Source: Apostichopus japonicus (lineage: Eukaryota; Echinodermata; Holothuroidea; Aspidochirotida; Stichopodidae). Taken from it: a stretch of DNA of 64,000 bases. Every line of letters begins with the position of its first letter. The stretch's first letter is position 1. The notes below the pieces were generated by a model. It was not told the origin of the DNA. It did no database searches and saw only the letters and a list, made by a program, of their open reading frames with translations. The position numbers and the translations under genes are program-made. Where the stretch lies: contig NC_092568.1 of the NCBI RefSeq assembly GCF_037975245.1, forward strand, positions 28,735,501 to 28,799,500. Direction: 5' to 3'. Positions 34,571-49,073 of the stretch are shown here, one piece after another.

Positions 34571-37516
34571 ACTCGGCTGTACCTAATCATTTGACGGTGT
34601 TGCACGAAGGAGCTTTCGTATTATTGTCCACGCGATTGCTCATGAATATGACGCGCTTGTATAGATAGAGGTCTCTGTACAATAACAGCCTTTCACAAGT
34701 GCATGTAACCAACATATACTCGATAGGTCTTATAATCAAACATAAAGTTAGTAGATAGCCTAGAATTGGGTCCTTGGTGTATTTATTAGTTAAGTCAGCC
34801 ACCCTGACAATGGCTTCTGCAGAATGCTTCAGGTCAGTTATCGATTGCCAAAGATTAACAGTTTTGTCTCCTTCCTGTATAAGGACGGTCTGAATACTTG
34901 CGGAAAGGAAGCTCTTATGGTGAAGAGGATTACCGCGATCTTTCTATTCTTTTATTGATGTAAGACTCCAGCAAGTCAGTGTTCAGCATACACACAGATA
35001 TGTACAGTGTTTTTGGTGTGTTACTCCGATAATAAAAAGTTGTTTCACTTCTCCTTGCGTGGCCTGCAAAATCATAATGTTGTGATATAAATTTGATTTC
35101 TGGCGCGTTTCATACGGACCTTGCATGCGCATGAAAACAATACGCGCGTATACATTATATTATCTAATGCGCGCACGAATACCGTTAGTTTATACGTACG
35201 TATATAATACAGTCATATCAACCACAACAATATAGTTTGGACAACCATAATTAACAATTCTGCAACGTATGGGACTTGTAATCACGAAATAATACTCCTG
35301 TATGCTGTAAATATTAAATACGTTACGTGCTCAATGATCGGTTACTTTAACCAATTATTTAATATCTGATAAATGATGAACGTTATGATGCAGCTTTGCT
35401 GATATATCAATATCACTGTTTTCGTTTGATTTCTTCTATATACCTTTCAAATAATGATTGGAAAGAAGTAGTCCCTTACAGGCACGACAACTTTCTTTCC
35501 CTCGCCCTCGCCCTCCCCCCACCCCTCCCCTCCCATCTCCTTCCACGTCTCTCGTCGGAATTACATGCTTACGGTATACTGCATGCATAACAGAATTAAA
35601 AGCGATAAGCAGCAAAAATGCTCAATCACATTGCTTGAAAATTATATAGGGTTAGTGTAACCATGAAAGTATGTTACACTTCCATTGACACGGGCCGGTA
35701 TTTCTGACTGCTCCATTGACATACATAGGCAAATGATTTTCTAGTCGTGGGAGGAAAAGGGAAAAGGTATGTAGACCTATGTAGCATAGCAGCAAATGTT
35801 TTTCATGGAACTGAGAGGCACCCACAAATAAAAACAACTAAGTGACATAAAAGCATGCGATTTATTTTACAGGTCCCATGGGTAGGCCTATTGGTACCTA
35901 GAGTCACGCATGAGCATTCAACATATTACGTGCAAGAATTACAGTCAACGTTAACTTCAATTGAGAAAGTTATCCCTCTATTTGAAAAGATCCATCGAAC
36001 TTTTGCAGAGCAATCGAAATTCGAAACCTACAAACTTTGTACACATCGTTTCTATAGAAGTTAAATAAAAATATCTCAAAATAGGAACATAACATACCAT
36101 CACATATCTAGTCTCGCAAATACCGCATGAAGCAACTTTAACGAATCTACGAAAAGTTCATATTCACATGTCATCTCAATACTAGAGTATACTCCGTTTC
36201 TGAACTGTTGAATGATTATAATTGCAGGACCACCACTCTTCAATCAAAGCCAGGCTCCGAAAGTACATCGCGATATTTCGGATGGTGGTTAATGAGTTTG
36301 TCATAGTTACCCGAAACAGGTGCAGACTAAGCCCCCCCCCCCCCTCCTCGATCCTCCGCGCACATCAAAAAGTGTGCTAGGAATTCTTAAAGCTTTCAAC
36401 AGTAACCTACTTTCGTGGAGGTTTCTTGTTAATGACATTTTATACATGGTCGAACTATAAGTCAAATGGTAATAACTGGTCAAATGGTAATAACTGGTAA
36501 TAACTAGTCAAATGGTCGAACTATAAGTCAAATGGTAATAACTTAATAAGGCCTATTACAGGACTTTTCCGGACGGGGGAAAATTTCAACTTTAAGTTCA
36601 TGTTGGGTAATTCTGTGAAGATGTTCACCACATTGACGCAATTCACATGTTTTGAGTTATTAAAAATATGAGAAATTTACAAAATAAGCTAAACTAAAAT
36701 AAAGCGTTTTCTATGACGACACCGTGTTTCGGATCTATGGTTCTAGGCAAACATATATTTGTTCCGGATTTAGCTCTATGTGTGCGATAAATGTGATACT
36801 GCAGTCCTTTATATTACTGTTCTATGGAACGGATATTATTTCATGTACCATGTTTTTGTCTGTGGACCGTCGTTCATTCGATACCGTGATTAGTGTAGTC
36901 GAAACCATTTCCCTCTGTATCACACACATAGAATAGCCTGACCTTTAGAGGGCGTTGTAACAGAATTAGTTCTTCTATGCCTGCAAACAGGTCAGTCTTT
37001 TCCCACCTCGATGCTGGGTGAATGTGCATTAGAAAGTGTCTGTGCATAACTGGCAATCATCTAGTTAATAACACAGAAATTCTGTGGTTAATATGCGTTT
37101 CATTGCTTTGGTTGTGGTGGAATTTGGATCAACATTGGCCTATTTACTTACAACAACTGAACGTTTCGTCCAAATGACGACACATAATATAACCCCCCCC
37201 CCAACAAAAAAAAAACAAAACAAAAAAAATACCACCACCATCAGATTGCTTTAATGTTTGCGTATAAGGATCAAGATGCATAATTTCATGAATTACCCCC
37301 AAAATCTAAAAAAAAAATTAACAGAATGTGTTTAATACCGTACCGGTAGGAAAGTTTGATGAGAAGCGAATATCTCAGCCCAAAATAGGCAAACACTCAT
37401 GGTGATATTTGTCATTAACAGGACACTGTATATGTGGAGATACTTTGCTACCCGTTATATCAACCGGACGATGCAGTGGACGAAAGCCAGAAAGTTACGT
37501 TAATATATTAAATATG

Positions 37517-37625
<109 letters not shown>

Positions 37626-39012
37626 TGAAATGCAGTGGCCTTTTCTAAACAGGCGTTCCAACGTTCTAATCTATTTTGAATATATACCTGCAACATGCAT
37701 ATTCATTTAATAGTATAAAGGAATAGCATATCGGCACACTCTTCTAATGGATGATACCGCTCTTTACTTTCCTCTAAATACTTTGCTTCAAATCACTCGA
37801 CGTGCACACTGAGACAGTAATAACAGTTCATAAACTTCAATTAACAGAATCATAATGTGAGTGTTACAAGCACTACATGAACGTAGGGTTTCTTTGAAAA
37901 AAATCCCAACTGTACGAAAGGAATTTCGAAATGCTGGGTTTAGGTTAGGTACCCTGACTTGGGGAGGTTCATGAGGGAGGTTCATGAAATATAATGCGTG
38001 GTTGATCTCTGGGTTAACCGTGAATACAATTTAAAACAGCTATAACTACCTATTGCTATATAAAAAAGGGGGAGGCTCCCTTACTCCCGTCATATGATTC
38101 TAGCTTACCTTTTCTCAATAACTGGATGTAAACAATTTGGGAACCAGCGAAGGAAATGTTGATGCAAGCCGGAAATGGGTTTGCCATAATACCGCAGCTT
38201 TTAATCTGATATTGATCATTTCACATCAACAACTAGTAGCGAGAAACACCCAAACATGCGTTATACACAAAGACACTCAGTGCCAAACATATACATTACA
38301 AGACTTTTGAAATAAACGAGTGCAAAAAATATACAGGAAAGTTTCAATGCTTACAAGTTTGTTGTAAATGCATACAGATATATTCATTTTATTGGCGCCG
38401 TTCGATTGTCACTAATATAGGCCCTAGTTCACTAATATATGGCATTTTTTATTTATTATGTATACTATTGTATAGGCTAAAATAATTAGCTATCTTGAAC
38501 CACCTCTTTTCCGGTCTGAGTAATGACGATTTTAACGGATATCGGCTGTGTGGCTTCATCTATTGCCCTGGCTTTGTTATCTGTCATTCAGTGCGGTTTT
38601 TATTCTCTTTGTTTATAATTTAAATATATCTCAAGTGTCACCTTTTGGTTTACACAATAGCGAACTTTAATAGGCATATAGGTATGTTACAGTAAGGATG
38701 GGCAAAACAGCATAGACAGCTAATATAAGTTAAATTGTAACCCATCTGGAATAATATATGATTCGCAACCTTTAACCAGTCAGGGAGATGTTACGGTTCT
38801 TTGATCAGGGAATTCTAAAAACTATCTGCTCTAATTGAGTAAACAGACGCATTGAAGGTCGAGAAATACAACACCGAGTACAAGGAATGCTTATACATGG
38901 CACGCCGTTACCGCAATGCTGATTGCACCTCAAGAAAATATTACATGTCAGGACTATATCGAGAATGCATAAGATCATTGTTGACCCGAGCATAATTTTG
39001 GAAGACTTTAAG

Positions 39013-39531
39013 CAAGGGTTTCCCTAACTGTACCCCCCCCCCCCCTCGAACCCACTGTGGATGTCAGAGTTGTCCACGAACCCCCAACTTTTCGAGACAC
39101 GATCTGAGTCATTATTATCCTTGAATACGCATAACAATGCTTCGTAAGAGATCAAGTTCATAGTGTAATATTGAAATGCAAGAAAAACAAGAGATGAACA
39201 TTTATTTGGAAACTTCAAGATCAGATCACGTATTGTATCACGCATCGATCACCCATCACACACGATGAGACGGATGCTCCTGTTTTTTTTTTTAAACACA
39301 TGCACGGTACGGTACTACTATACTATGCTATATGCGTATGGAACGCGAAAAGAGTTTGTCAATATAGGTACGACTTTTGTACATTCCTAACTTATATGAT
39401 ATATCAGATTTAAGTTCAACAAAAAGTACTCTAGTTTTCACTTGAAGAAACGTCTCACGAACCCCCTATAGGATGGACTCATGCACCCCCCTGGGGGTTC
39501 ATGCAACCCAGTTTAGGGAACCCCTGCTTTA
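39013..39531. mobile_element. hAT-like element, about 0.5 kb
   Basis: Ends CAAGGGTTTCCCTAACTG and, inverted, CAGGGGTTCCCTAAACTG, a typical hAT-type terminus. Flanks CTTTAAG and CTTTAAAG are nearly the same. The subterminal CCCCC/GGGGG runs pair. No coding frame. Confidence 0.7.
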
Positions 39532-40448
39532 AAGGCATTGAAGACTCGCCCAAACCGCATGCGGCCATCAGGAAAAAGTTAACTTTCTGTTGCTTGCAAG
39601 TGACGTTTTGTTCGTGTCGCTACAAAATGCAGACAGTACAGTAATGAAACGTGATACCTTGTTATCTTTAGCTGGACCTGAGATGACCATCGCTGTATCG
39701 TTTATACACTGTGCTGTGGGTATTGACCGCAGCTGTATGTACTGACTGTACACTAGTGCCTAACTACCGACGCTAGCAAGCTGTGTGTGCATTTTCTGGG
39801 ATCCATGGTGGTGTCTAACACTTCTGTTACACCTAATTCGAAACTAGGTCAGATTACCGGCATTTGACGTTTCATTTTGCGCGAGTCTTCACACCCTTTA
39901 AGCAATTTTAATCCATGTTGTTACATATTTAGAGGCAAAATCTGACGAGATTTGAAGTTCAGTGACTCACTAGGGAAAAGAACCAATAATCTGATGTCAG
40001 TCGTTTTTATATTCATGTAGATCACAACAAAATAACATGTTTATTCCCCATAATCCCATTACCAGTACCAATGAACGTATAATTTCAACATTGCAGATCG
40101 TTAAGAGACGTTGATACAAACATTACTTTCGTTTGCATTAGAGACGTAAATACCGTCGTTACCTTAGCTGTTCATTGGTCAGCAATTGACTCACTGTCAA
40201 CAAATGTGGCATGCGTACAATAAGTAGGAATTATTCGCATTTGTCCTATCCATGCACTGTTGCACACCATAGCAACGGCACATTGGAGTCAAGCAGTTAC
40301 TTTTAACCACATTCTATGATTGTAGAGTTGTGGCGATATATGAAACGTGGCCTGGTTACTCCGCATTCGAGAGAGCTGAAGAAGTAAACTAGTTGCACTG
40401 ATCAACCTGCAGGCAAATTGTGTCAAAACTATAACCGAGTAGGCTTAT

Positions 40449-42610
40449 CAGGCGCGTATCCAGGATTTTCAAACCCGGGGGGCGCGAATTACTATCTAAG
40501 CGGAGCGCCACCATCGGTTGGCGCGCAGCGTACAAGAAAATTTCTTATTTTGATACCCCCAGATCACCGGAAACGGCACTTCTCGGGCTTGAAATGACCA
40601 ACCAGATGTACACTTTTTGCCTGAGAACCAAGTATTTCCTAATAGTTTTTTTTCTATCCCATAACCTTTTTGAAGATTGTCAACCCGGCACACATCATGT
40701 TCGACCTAATCGCATCTCCTGTGGGTCTTTGCTTTTGTAGGTGATTCTACGTCGCGGCCCACAATACCCGTCAGCCCCACTTTTCAAGGTTTTAAGCCCC
40801 ATATTTGTTCAGAATTTGAAAATTCACATTTCTCGTGAATATACTCACTTCAAAACATACCCATAATGTTGTACAAAATTTCATCTATGGACAACCAATA
40901 TAGAAAAACTTCCTTCAACCCCTAACAAACCGGTCAAAATTGCACGAGTAGAGGGAAGTGTGATGCAGAATGTTGGTCAGAAATTTTCGAAAATTCAGAC
41001 ACAGTTAATTTATTGGTGTAGAAATATTAAAACCTGTTATAACGGCTATTATAAAACTTGGTTGAAGGAAATGAAAAAATAGCAGATATTTCCGAAACCG
41101 AACACTATACACATAGGCGTAGGAGGCGCGGCGGAAGTGGCGGAGCTAGGGGTATTGGTCAGGAGGGGCGAGAATGGTCTGTAGGGGCGCTTTCAACACT
41201 ATCTAAACGGAGCGCCACCACTGGTTGGCGCGTAGCGTACAGAAAATTTTTGAGTTAAGATACTCCCTAAATCGCCGGAAATGACCCTTTCCGGGCCTGG
41301 CTAATTTGCAGATACTACGAAGAATAAATAGGTGTCATCTCCAAATTACAGCAACAAAATGTAACAAATGTCAATAAGTAGATGAGAGCGCAATGAAAAA
41401 GTCAATAATCTAGAATAAATAAAAAGTGGTAAAGAGCTGAAAAACGCGCCAGCAGTCTATTTGAGTCCGTCAGGGGGGGGGGGGCATGCGCCCCCTGACC
41501 GTATGGACGCTCCGCCACTGCGCGGCAGGGGTGCAGTCCCTAATTCGCCATTACTAATGTAAAAGAGAGTTTTGACAAATCTACATGAGACATGTCGTTG
41601 TTTACATTAGCATCCCGCGGTATACTGCGCAATTTGAACGGACCGTACGGTACATGATGACATGCGATGTAATAACCGATGCTTGCTTATATGATATCGA
41701 CATTAACACGCTGAACGCGCGCGAAGCTTGCGAAAATTTTTGGTTATTTTTTCAGGCAAGTCGGACAGTTTTGAGGCTTTTCATCCTGGAACGCCATTTT
41801 TATGCTCACTGATATGATGTGATATCTGCTGTTTACGTTACAAATTCGAACAGGCGCGTAGCGAGGAATTTGCCAAGGGAGGGGCGAAGCCTGTAGGCAA
41901 ATTATCTCAGCGTAGCGCCACCATAGGTTGGCGCGAAGCGTACAAGAAAATTTTGGCCGAAAATGCCTCCCAGATCGCTGGAAATGGCACTACCCAGGAC
42001 CATTTTTTAGCGCGAAGCGTACAAGCAAATTTTGGCCGAAAATGTCTCCAAGATCGCTGGAAATGACACTTCCCAGGCCTTGTAAGTTGCATCTAAGCAC
42101 TTCCTATTTTGAAATTACTTAGCGATATCATTTAAAACAATGCTGAATGGGGGGGGGGGGGCGGGCGGTCGCCCCCATCCCAAAACTCGTCATGTTCCCC
42201 GACGACACGGTCGAGTTCGAGACCTGCCACAGTTGGTTTCATAGCACAATTCTACACACGCCTTATGATAGACCATATATAGTATATATATAGATCATTA
42301 GTGAGAGAGGAAAATGGAAACGTCAAAAAATGGAGTTGTCGGTGTAAGGGGTAGGGTGAGCCACACTTTTACGAAATCATTGATCCGTCACTGGCTACCC
42401 TTCATCGCTGTAATGATGTCACTGTTCCTCTTTCTCTTCCCGGTGTCTTGGCGTTTATCTTCTACTCCCTCCTTTTCTCCTTTTTCTCTCTTTCTTCTTT
42501 CTCTTTTCTCTTCCTTCCTCTCCTCCTCTTCTTTTTTCCCCTCTTTTTTTTTCTCCTCTTTTTCTTACCCGGGGGGCGCGCGCCCCCAACGCCCCCTGGA
42601 TACGCACCTG
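40449..42610 (-). mobile_element. Composite 2.2-kb DNA element, copy B (inverted)
   Basis: Same family as copy A in opposite orientation. Flanks are the identical 5-mer CTTAT (40444-40448 and 42611-42615). It carries the same nested hAT-like insertion (41135-41520) and the pyrimidine-rich tract at about 42425-42570. Small indels relative to A are spread throughout. Confidence 0.9.
41135..41520. mobile_element. hAT-like element nested in composite copy B
   Basis: The same nested element as in copy A, inverted. Flanks CGCGGCGG and CGCGGCAG match at 7 of 8 positions. The first base of the left end is changed to A. Confidence 0.85.
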
Positions 42611-42615
42611 CTTAT

Positions 42616-44600
42616 AATGCACTATTTTAACGAGTCATGACTCGAATAACTAATTTCATGACAGTCATGCAAGTGAAGTTTTCAACAATTCGTCATCTTT
42701 TCCCTCTTAGACAGGTAATAATTGGTACCTATCAGTTTCTATATTTGTAATTAAAAATCGCAGTATGTCATTTGAGAAGTGCCCTTTGTTGAATATATTA
42801 CATAAGCTTGAAATATAAATTTGTTCATTTGTTATAAAAATGAAGAAATAATGTAAATAAACAGTGCCCTTTTGTTAAAAGACAAACAAGTAAACAAAAC
42901 CATTCAAATACTAGCTATTTCCATTCTGTATGAAATTTTGTAAGCAATTTTGGGGGTAACGTTGTGGCTTGTCCCTTGAAATCAAAGTCACCATGTGCCA
43001 CTGCCCTCGATATTTGTTCCTCCCATGCACCCCACCACTGAACTCGTTTACGGTCGTATTTTGTCAGGAAAAAGATGGTATTACAAAATCTGCTATAATG
43101 GCTTAGTATACCAGTCACGTGGGAAATTATGTAACGTCCCCAGTGTAAGATGGCTGAAATCGGCATGTTGGCAAGATGCATATTAAATGTATTAATATTA
43201 CACGACATCGTCGATAAGTTGACAATGTGTGTCAGAATATGTATCTTGTCTAATCTGGAACTATCTGGTGTCGGGAGGGGTCAAGGGGTTAGGAAATATA
43301 TGACTTCCAGTTAAAAGAAATGGAGATTCAGACAAAGGATAATCAGATCGAAATGTTTTGCCTTCTTTTCGCTGACTGAATATTGACCAGCCTGGCCCTG
43401 TACTACAGCTGTAAACTTGAAACAGGGTTAGTCACATCTCTACCGCTTGGTGTCTCCCTTTAATATAATGACCATGTAAACATATTAAATGACAGTGTAA
43501 CGGACTATGTAACATGAAAAAGTTATCCAGAAAACATTGGAAAAACAGGCTTAAATTATCAAAAACTAAAGTTATACTGTGATTGTACAAATATATATAT
43601 ATATATATATATGTTGTTTTCATTTAGCGCCCCCACTTCAAGCAATTTTTTTTTAAAGGCTTGTTCAGTGGCATGAATGGAGTGCTATTTGCCATTACTA
43701 CGGGTAGGTGATATTTAAGACAATTTTTGAACCCTGTTACTTAAATGTGGAGAAAAGGGCATATTTTGGGGTTGATTTCCTTTCAAAACTGAGAATCTAG
43801 ATGATACAAAATTTCACTGACCGTACTAAAGCGTGTGTACGCGAAAATTTTTTTCCTATTTTCTTCCTCTACCCACCATAAAATTGTTTTTGGACTGGGA
43901 CATACAGGGGGGAGGGAGTGCCCTATCCCCAGTGAAATTCAGAAGACTGCCCCATCGGTAGCCGTCCGTCGGTGTCAATTCATTAAATAAAAGGAAGATT
44001 AGGGAACTAGAGGTAAAGATAAAGTTATAGCTTCACTATCTGCTTGTACTCACGAATATCGTTGGTATGAAACTGTGTACTTCACAAAGAAGAAAAGGAA
44101 TGAGTCACAAATTTATATTATATGAAGAGGCATGTACCAATTTAATTGTAACAATTTCAAAATTATACTTATTTTGTGTTTATAACTCTACGAGAAGAAG
44201 AAACTATAGAATCGATCTGGCTCCCAACCGCCGGCCACCAGGTCTGGAAGTATCTTCCAGAGTAATTTCTCTTTCTAACATGTATTAACAGCCATGTACA
44301 AAATGAAACAGCGTTAAGTGTGATTTAGAACTACAGGAAGTTCTTTGAGGCAATTTTGCCCGAAGGTATTTTTTATCGAAAACAAAAATCACCCAAGAAC
44401 CAAACAACTTGATTCACTCACAACCCATGTCCCTTACATCGAGACTGTATTAGGCCTATGTGATCATGCGGCAAGTGCATGGGAGTGGAATGGATACTGC
44501 ACATGATCCTGGTTAACTTAGGTTGATGGGCGATCTATATTGTGCAGTTTATCTGTAATGAATAGATATACGATCTTGGTCAAAACTTTCATTAGAAAGG
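42616..44600. other. Spacer between inverted composite copies B and C
   Basis: About 2 kb of AT-rich unique DNA with an (AT)n run at 43590-43612. No gene recognised. Confidence 0.5.
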
Positions 44601-45430
44601 TATATCATGTGCGTATCCAGGGGGGGGGCGTTGGGGGCGCGCGCCCCCCGGGTAAGAAAAAGAGGAGAGAAAAAAAGAGAAGGAAAAAAGAGGGGAAAAA
44701 AGAGGAGGAGGAGAGGAAGGAAGGAAGGGAAAAGAAAAAGAAGAAAGAGAGAAAAAGGAGAAAGGAGGGAGTAAAAGAAAAACGCGAAGACACCGGGGAG
44801 AGAAAGAGGAACAGTGACATCATTACAGCGCTGAAGGGTAGCCAGTGACGGATCAATGATTTCGTAAAAGTGTGACTCACCCTACCCCTTACACCGACAA
44901 CTCCATTTTTTGACGTTTCCATTTTCCTCTCTCACTAATGATCTATATATGTACTATATATGGTCTATCATAACGCGTGTGTAGAATTGTGCTATGAAAC
45001 CAACTGTGGCTGGTCTCGAACTCGACCGTGTCGTCGGGGAACATGACGCATTTTGGGATGGGGGCGACCGCCCGCCCCCCCCCCCCCCATTCAGCATTTT
45101 TTTAAATGATATCGCTAAGTAATTTCAAAATAGAAAGTGCTTATAGATGCAACTTACAAGGCCTGGGAAGTGTCATTTCCAGCGATCTGGGAGACATTTT
45201 CGGCCAAAATTTGCTTGTACGCTTCGCGCTAACAAATGGTCCTGCAGGTAGTGCCATTTCCAGCGATCTGGGAGGCATTTTCGGCCAAAATTTTCTTGTA
45301 CGCTTCGCGCCAACCTATGGTGGCGCTACGCTTAGATAATTTGCCTACAGGCTTCGCCCCTCCCTTGGCAAATTCCTCGCTACGCGCCTGTTCGAATTTG
45401 TAACGCAAACAGCAGATATCACATCATATC

Positions 45431-46097
45431 CAACGAGGTAAATGAATCTGGAGGATTCATGTCAATTGGGTGCGCGCGTACCATGTATGGAGGGTCATGT
45501 GATGTGTTCCAGGGTGGTACTATACTGATATTTCTCTGTAGCAGTTCGAGAACAGCGTTAGTGACTTCGTGAAAGATTGGTCGGTTCGGACATGGGAACT
45601 AGCGGCATAAGAAGGTACTGGTACTTCAGGCCTACGAAATAGTGCTAATATGCTAACGTTCAACCTTATTCTCTTGAATGAAGGCAGGCTTTCTACATAA
45701 TCTTACTTATTAATACAGCTCTAGGGGCAAGCTTTGTCTCATATGGCCTAACGTTATTACTACACGCTATAAGTGAATGTAGAAATGGGAAATGTGGGGA
45801 AATGTTTAGTTCAGTGCAACCACGGAATTCTCCATGGAACAGAGCCTAATGCTGCTCGACGGGAATATAGCTATCACGTTAGGCTACAGGCACGGTTATT
45901 GCTAGGTAACGGGTGTCGTCTGCTGCTCTAAGCACGCAAACACATTTACGTACTAGTTGGGTGAAATCATCATGCGTAATAGGGAGAGTAGTATATTAGT
46001 ACCACCCTGGAACACATCACATGACCCTCCATACATGGTACGCGCGTACGCGCGTATTTACTCTGTGATAGTTTCTCCAGATTCATTTACCTCGTTG
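45431..46097. mobile_element. 667-bp DNA element inserted into composite copy C
   Basis: The terminal inverted repeat of 23 bp begins CAACGAGGTAAATGAATC. A second, longer inverted repeat (about 50 bp, containing ACCATGTATGGAGGGTC) lies just inside it. Flanks are the identical 8-mer ATCATATC (45423-45430 and 46098-46105), which is single in copy A at the same point. No coding frame is recognisable. Confidence 0.92.
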
Positions 46098-46419
46098 ATC
46101 ATATCAGTGAGCATGAAAATGGCGTTCCAGGATGAAAAGCCTCAAAACTGTCGGACTTGCCTGAAAAAATAACCAAAAATTTTCGCGCGCGAAGCGCGCG
46201 TTCAGCGTGTTCATGTCAATATCATATAAGCAAGCATCGGTTATTACATCGCATGCCATCATGTACCGTACGGTCCATTCAAATTGCGCAGTATTTCGCG
46301 GGATGCTAATGTAAACAACGACATGTCTCATGTAGATGTATAAAAAGCATGGAGGTCCAATTATGTCAAAACTCTCTTTTACATTAGTAATGGCGAATTA
46401 TGGCTGCACCCCCGCCGCG

Positions 46420-46801
46420 CAGTGGCGGAGCGTCCATACGGTCGGGGGGTGGATGCCCCCCCCCCCCTGACGGACTCAAATGGACTGCTGGCGCCTTTTT
46501 CAGCTCTTTACCACTTTTTACTTATTCTAGATTATTAACTTTTTTATTGCGCTCTCATCTACTTATTGACATTTCTCACATTTTCTTGCTGTAATTTGGC
46601 GATGACACCTTATTCTTCGTTTATCTGCAAATTAGCCAGGCCCGGAAAGGGTCATTTCCGGCGATCTAGGGAGTATCTTTATTCAAAAATTTTCTGTACG
46701 CTACGCGCCAACCAGTGGTGGCGCTCTGCTTAGATAGTGTCGAAAGCGCTCTTACAGACCATTCTCGCCACTCCTGACCAATACCCCTAGCTCCGCCACT
46801 G
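46420..46801. mobile_element. hAT-like element nested in composite copy C
   Basis: The same nested element at the same place as in copies A and B. Flanks CCGCCGCG and CCGCCACG match at 7 of 8 positions. Confidence 0.85.
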
Positions 46802-47495
46802 CCGCCACGCCTCCTACGCCTATGTGTGTAGTGTTCGGTTTCGGAAATATCTGCTATATTTTCATTTCCTTCAACCAAGTTTTATAATAGCCGTTATAAC
46901 AGGTTTTAATGTTTCTACACCAATAAATTAACTGTGTCTGAATTTTCGAAAATTTCTGACCAACATTCTGCATCACACTTCCCTCTACTCGTGCAATTTT
47001 CACCGGTCTGTTAGGGGTTCAAGGAAGTTTTTCTATATTGGTTGTCCATAGATGAAATTTTGTACAACATTATGGGTATGTTTTCAAGTGAGTTTATTCA
47101 CGAGAAATGTGAATTTTCAAATTCTGAACAAATATGGGGCTTAAAACCTTGAAAAGTGGGGCTGACGGGTATTGTGGGCCGCGACGTAGAATCACCTACA
47201 AAAGCAAAGACCCACAGGAGATGCCATCAGGTCGAACATGATGTGTGCCGGGTTGACAAACTTCAAAAAGGTTATGGATGGAAAAAAAAAACTATTAGGA
47301 AATACCTGGTTCTCAGGCAAAAAGTGTACATCTGGTTGGTCATTTCAAGCCCGAGAAGTGCCGTTTCCGGTGATCTGGGGGGGTTTCAAAACAAGAAATT
47401 TTCTTGTACGCTGCGCGCCAACCGATGGTGGCGCTCCGCTTAGATAGTAATTCGCGCCCCCCGGGTTTGAAAATCCTGGATACGCGCCTGTATAT

Positions 47496-48354
47496 AGGCC
47501 TACAACTCCGGAACTGCCTCCTCTCCTTTAAAGTAGTGACTGAAAACAGAACGATATTTGTACTTTTTACAACAGACCATCATAAAAACTTGACGAATGC
47601 ATGATATATTTAATTTCTCCATGCGTAACATCAACCATACCGTGATAATTAAATTTTCCTTGTTGATACAACATGACCCTACGCAAATCCCCGTAGTCTT
47701 CACTGGGTCCGGGTTCCACATTCCGGCCGCGCCTGCAGAAGAGCTGGAGCTCTCGACACTCCCCGGGAGGATGATTCTAGGTATAACCTGTGAGTTGTTA
47801 TATACAACTCTCTGGTATAACGTAGGCTACTACAAGTACTAGTTGTTTACAAATTTCGCTTGATACATTCATTAATCCAAAAGTCTTTCGTACAGACAAT
47901 AAGGAAAGTTTATTGATTTTTGGTATCTAAAGATATATGATATATTTGCTTAGTAATATTATTGGGGTACAAAACTCATAGATGGTTAAAAAAGACATAT
48001 TTAGTTGTTAACACTAATTGATTAATGGGAATATATAATACTATCCCCCTTCGTCAAGTAGAATGTTCCACTATTTAATATTATGGCTGAGTACACGTGG
48101 GATATTACAGTACATTACAGTACGAATCCGTGCCCAGTACTCGCACACACAGTAAACGATTATACTTCAGCAAATCAGTCAGGAAAGAGCTATTCATTAT
48201 CAAAATTAGTCTACAATTCAAGATCCGTTTAGTTGACTCAGTGGGGATCGACCAGAAGGTAAGAATACGCTGGTCAATAGTACTGACTTCTTTGTCTATT
48301 TGACTTGATATTTCTCATTTTCGCTGACTTGCACTTCTGTACAAAGATATAGCG
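47496..48354. other. No gene recognised
   Basis: AT-rich unique DNA between composite copy C and U2-headed copy 2. Confidence 0.5.
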
Positions 48355-48544
48355 ATCTCTTCTCGGCCTTTTGGCTAACATCATGTGTAGTATCTGTTCC
48401 CTTAGGGAATGGTGATACACACCTGACGATGATCACACAGTCACAGTCCCGATGCAAGGGGACTGGGGCTGAGAGCGGATCAGTCGTTTGGTAGTTTGGT
48501 TTTCGTGCCCAGGTTCTTTCCTGGGTGACTTTTTCTTAAAAAGT
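48355..48544 (+). mobile_element. U2 snRNA-headed SINE-like retroposon, copy 2
   Basis: The head is closer to U2 than in copy 1 (CTTCTCGGCCTTTTGGCTAA, then GTAGTATCTGTTCCC). The body from GGTGAT to CTTAAAAA aligns with copy 1 with few changes. The last hairpin keeps its pairing with a C-to-T change that turns a terminal G-C into G-U. Only a weak 6-base flanking repeat (ATCTCT) is visible, so the insertion boundary is uncertain. Confidence 0.7.
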
Positions 48545-49073
48545 ATCTCTCAATAGTCGCATTGAAATAGTCCTCTTCGTGTATCAACTTGTAAACTTGT
48601 AGAACTTTCTCTTGCAAGTAGGCCAGCAGTATGTCAAAGACAAAAACAAACTAAAACTAAGTTTCAAACATTTTGTGTGGTTGATAGCAGGGGATTACTG
48701 TAAAAGTTGGCTGTTGACCATGTACCAACTACCATATGCAGTTAGAAGATATAGTACTGTAATACAGTAATGAAACAAATAGGGTTCATGCAAGGAATAT
48801 CATTATAGAGGTTATTTACTGTCTGTTCAACTGGAATTGTTGATTCAGAGAGGGTAGGTTTCTACTCCTAGGAACCTTTTGTCTCAACAATATCACCCGT
48901 AGCAGAGAACACCCACTGTACACTGTAAAGTAGCTAGGTGACGGCACAGAATTAATGGAACCTGTGAAAGTGTGCTGACCATCCGTGTGTCAATATTTTG
49001 TACAGTGTCTTATAAGTTATGCGCACGACTAGAGGTGCAATTTATGATTACTTAGTGGCAATGAATGCATAAT

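Larger units (their letters stand above)
44606..47490 (+). mobile_element. Composite DNA element, copy C, with an extra insertion
   Basis: Same orientation as A. Flanks are the identical 5-mer TATAT (44601-44605 and 47491-47495). The left end reads CATGTGCGTATCCAGG, one change from A. It is longer than A because of a 667-bp element at 45431-46097; without that and its duplication it is about 2.2 kb. It carries the nested hAT-like insertion at 46420-46801. Confidence 0.9.
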
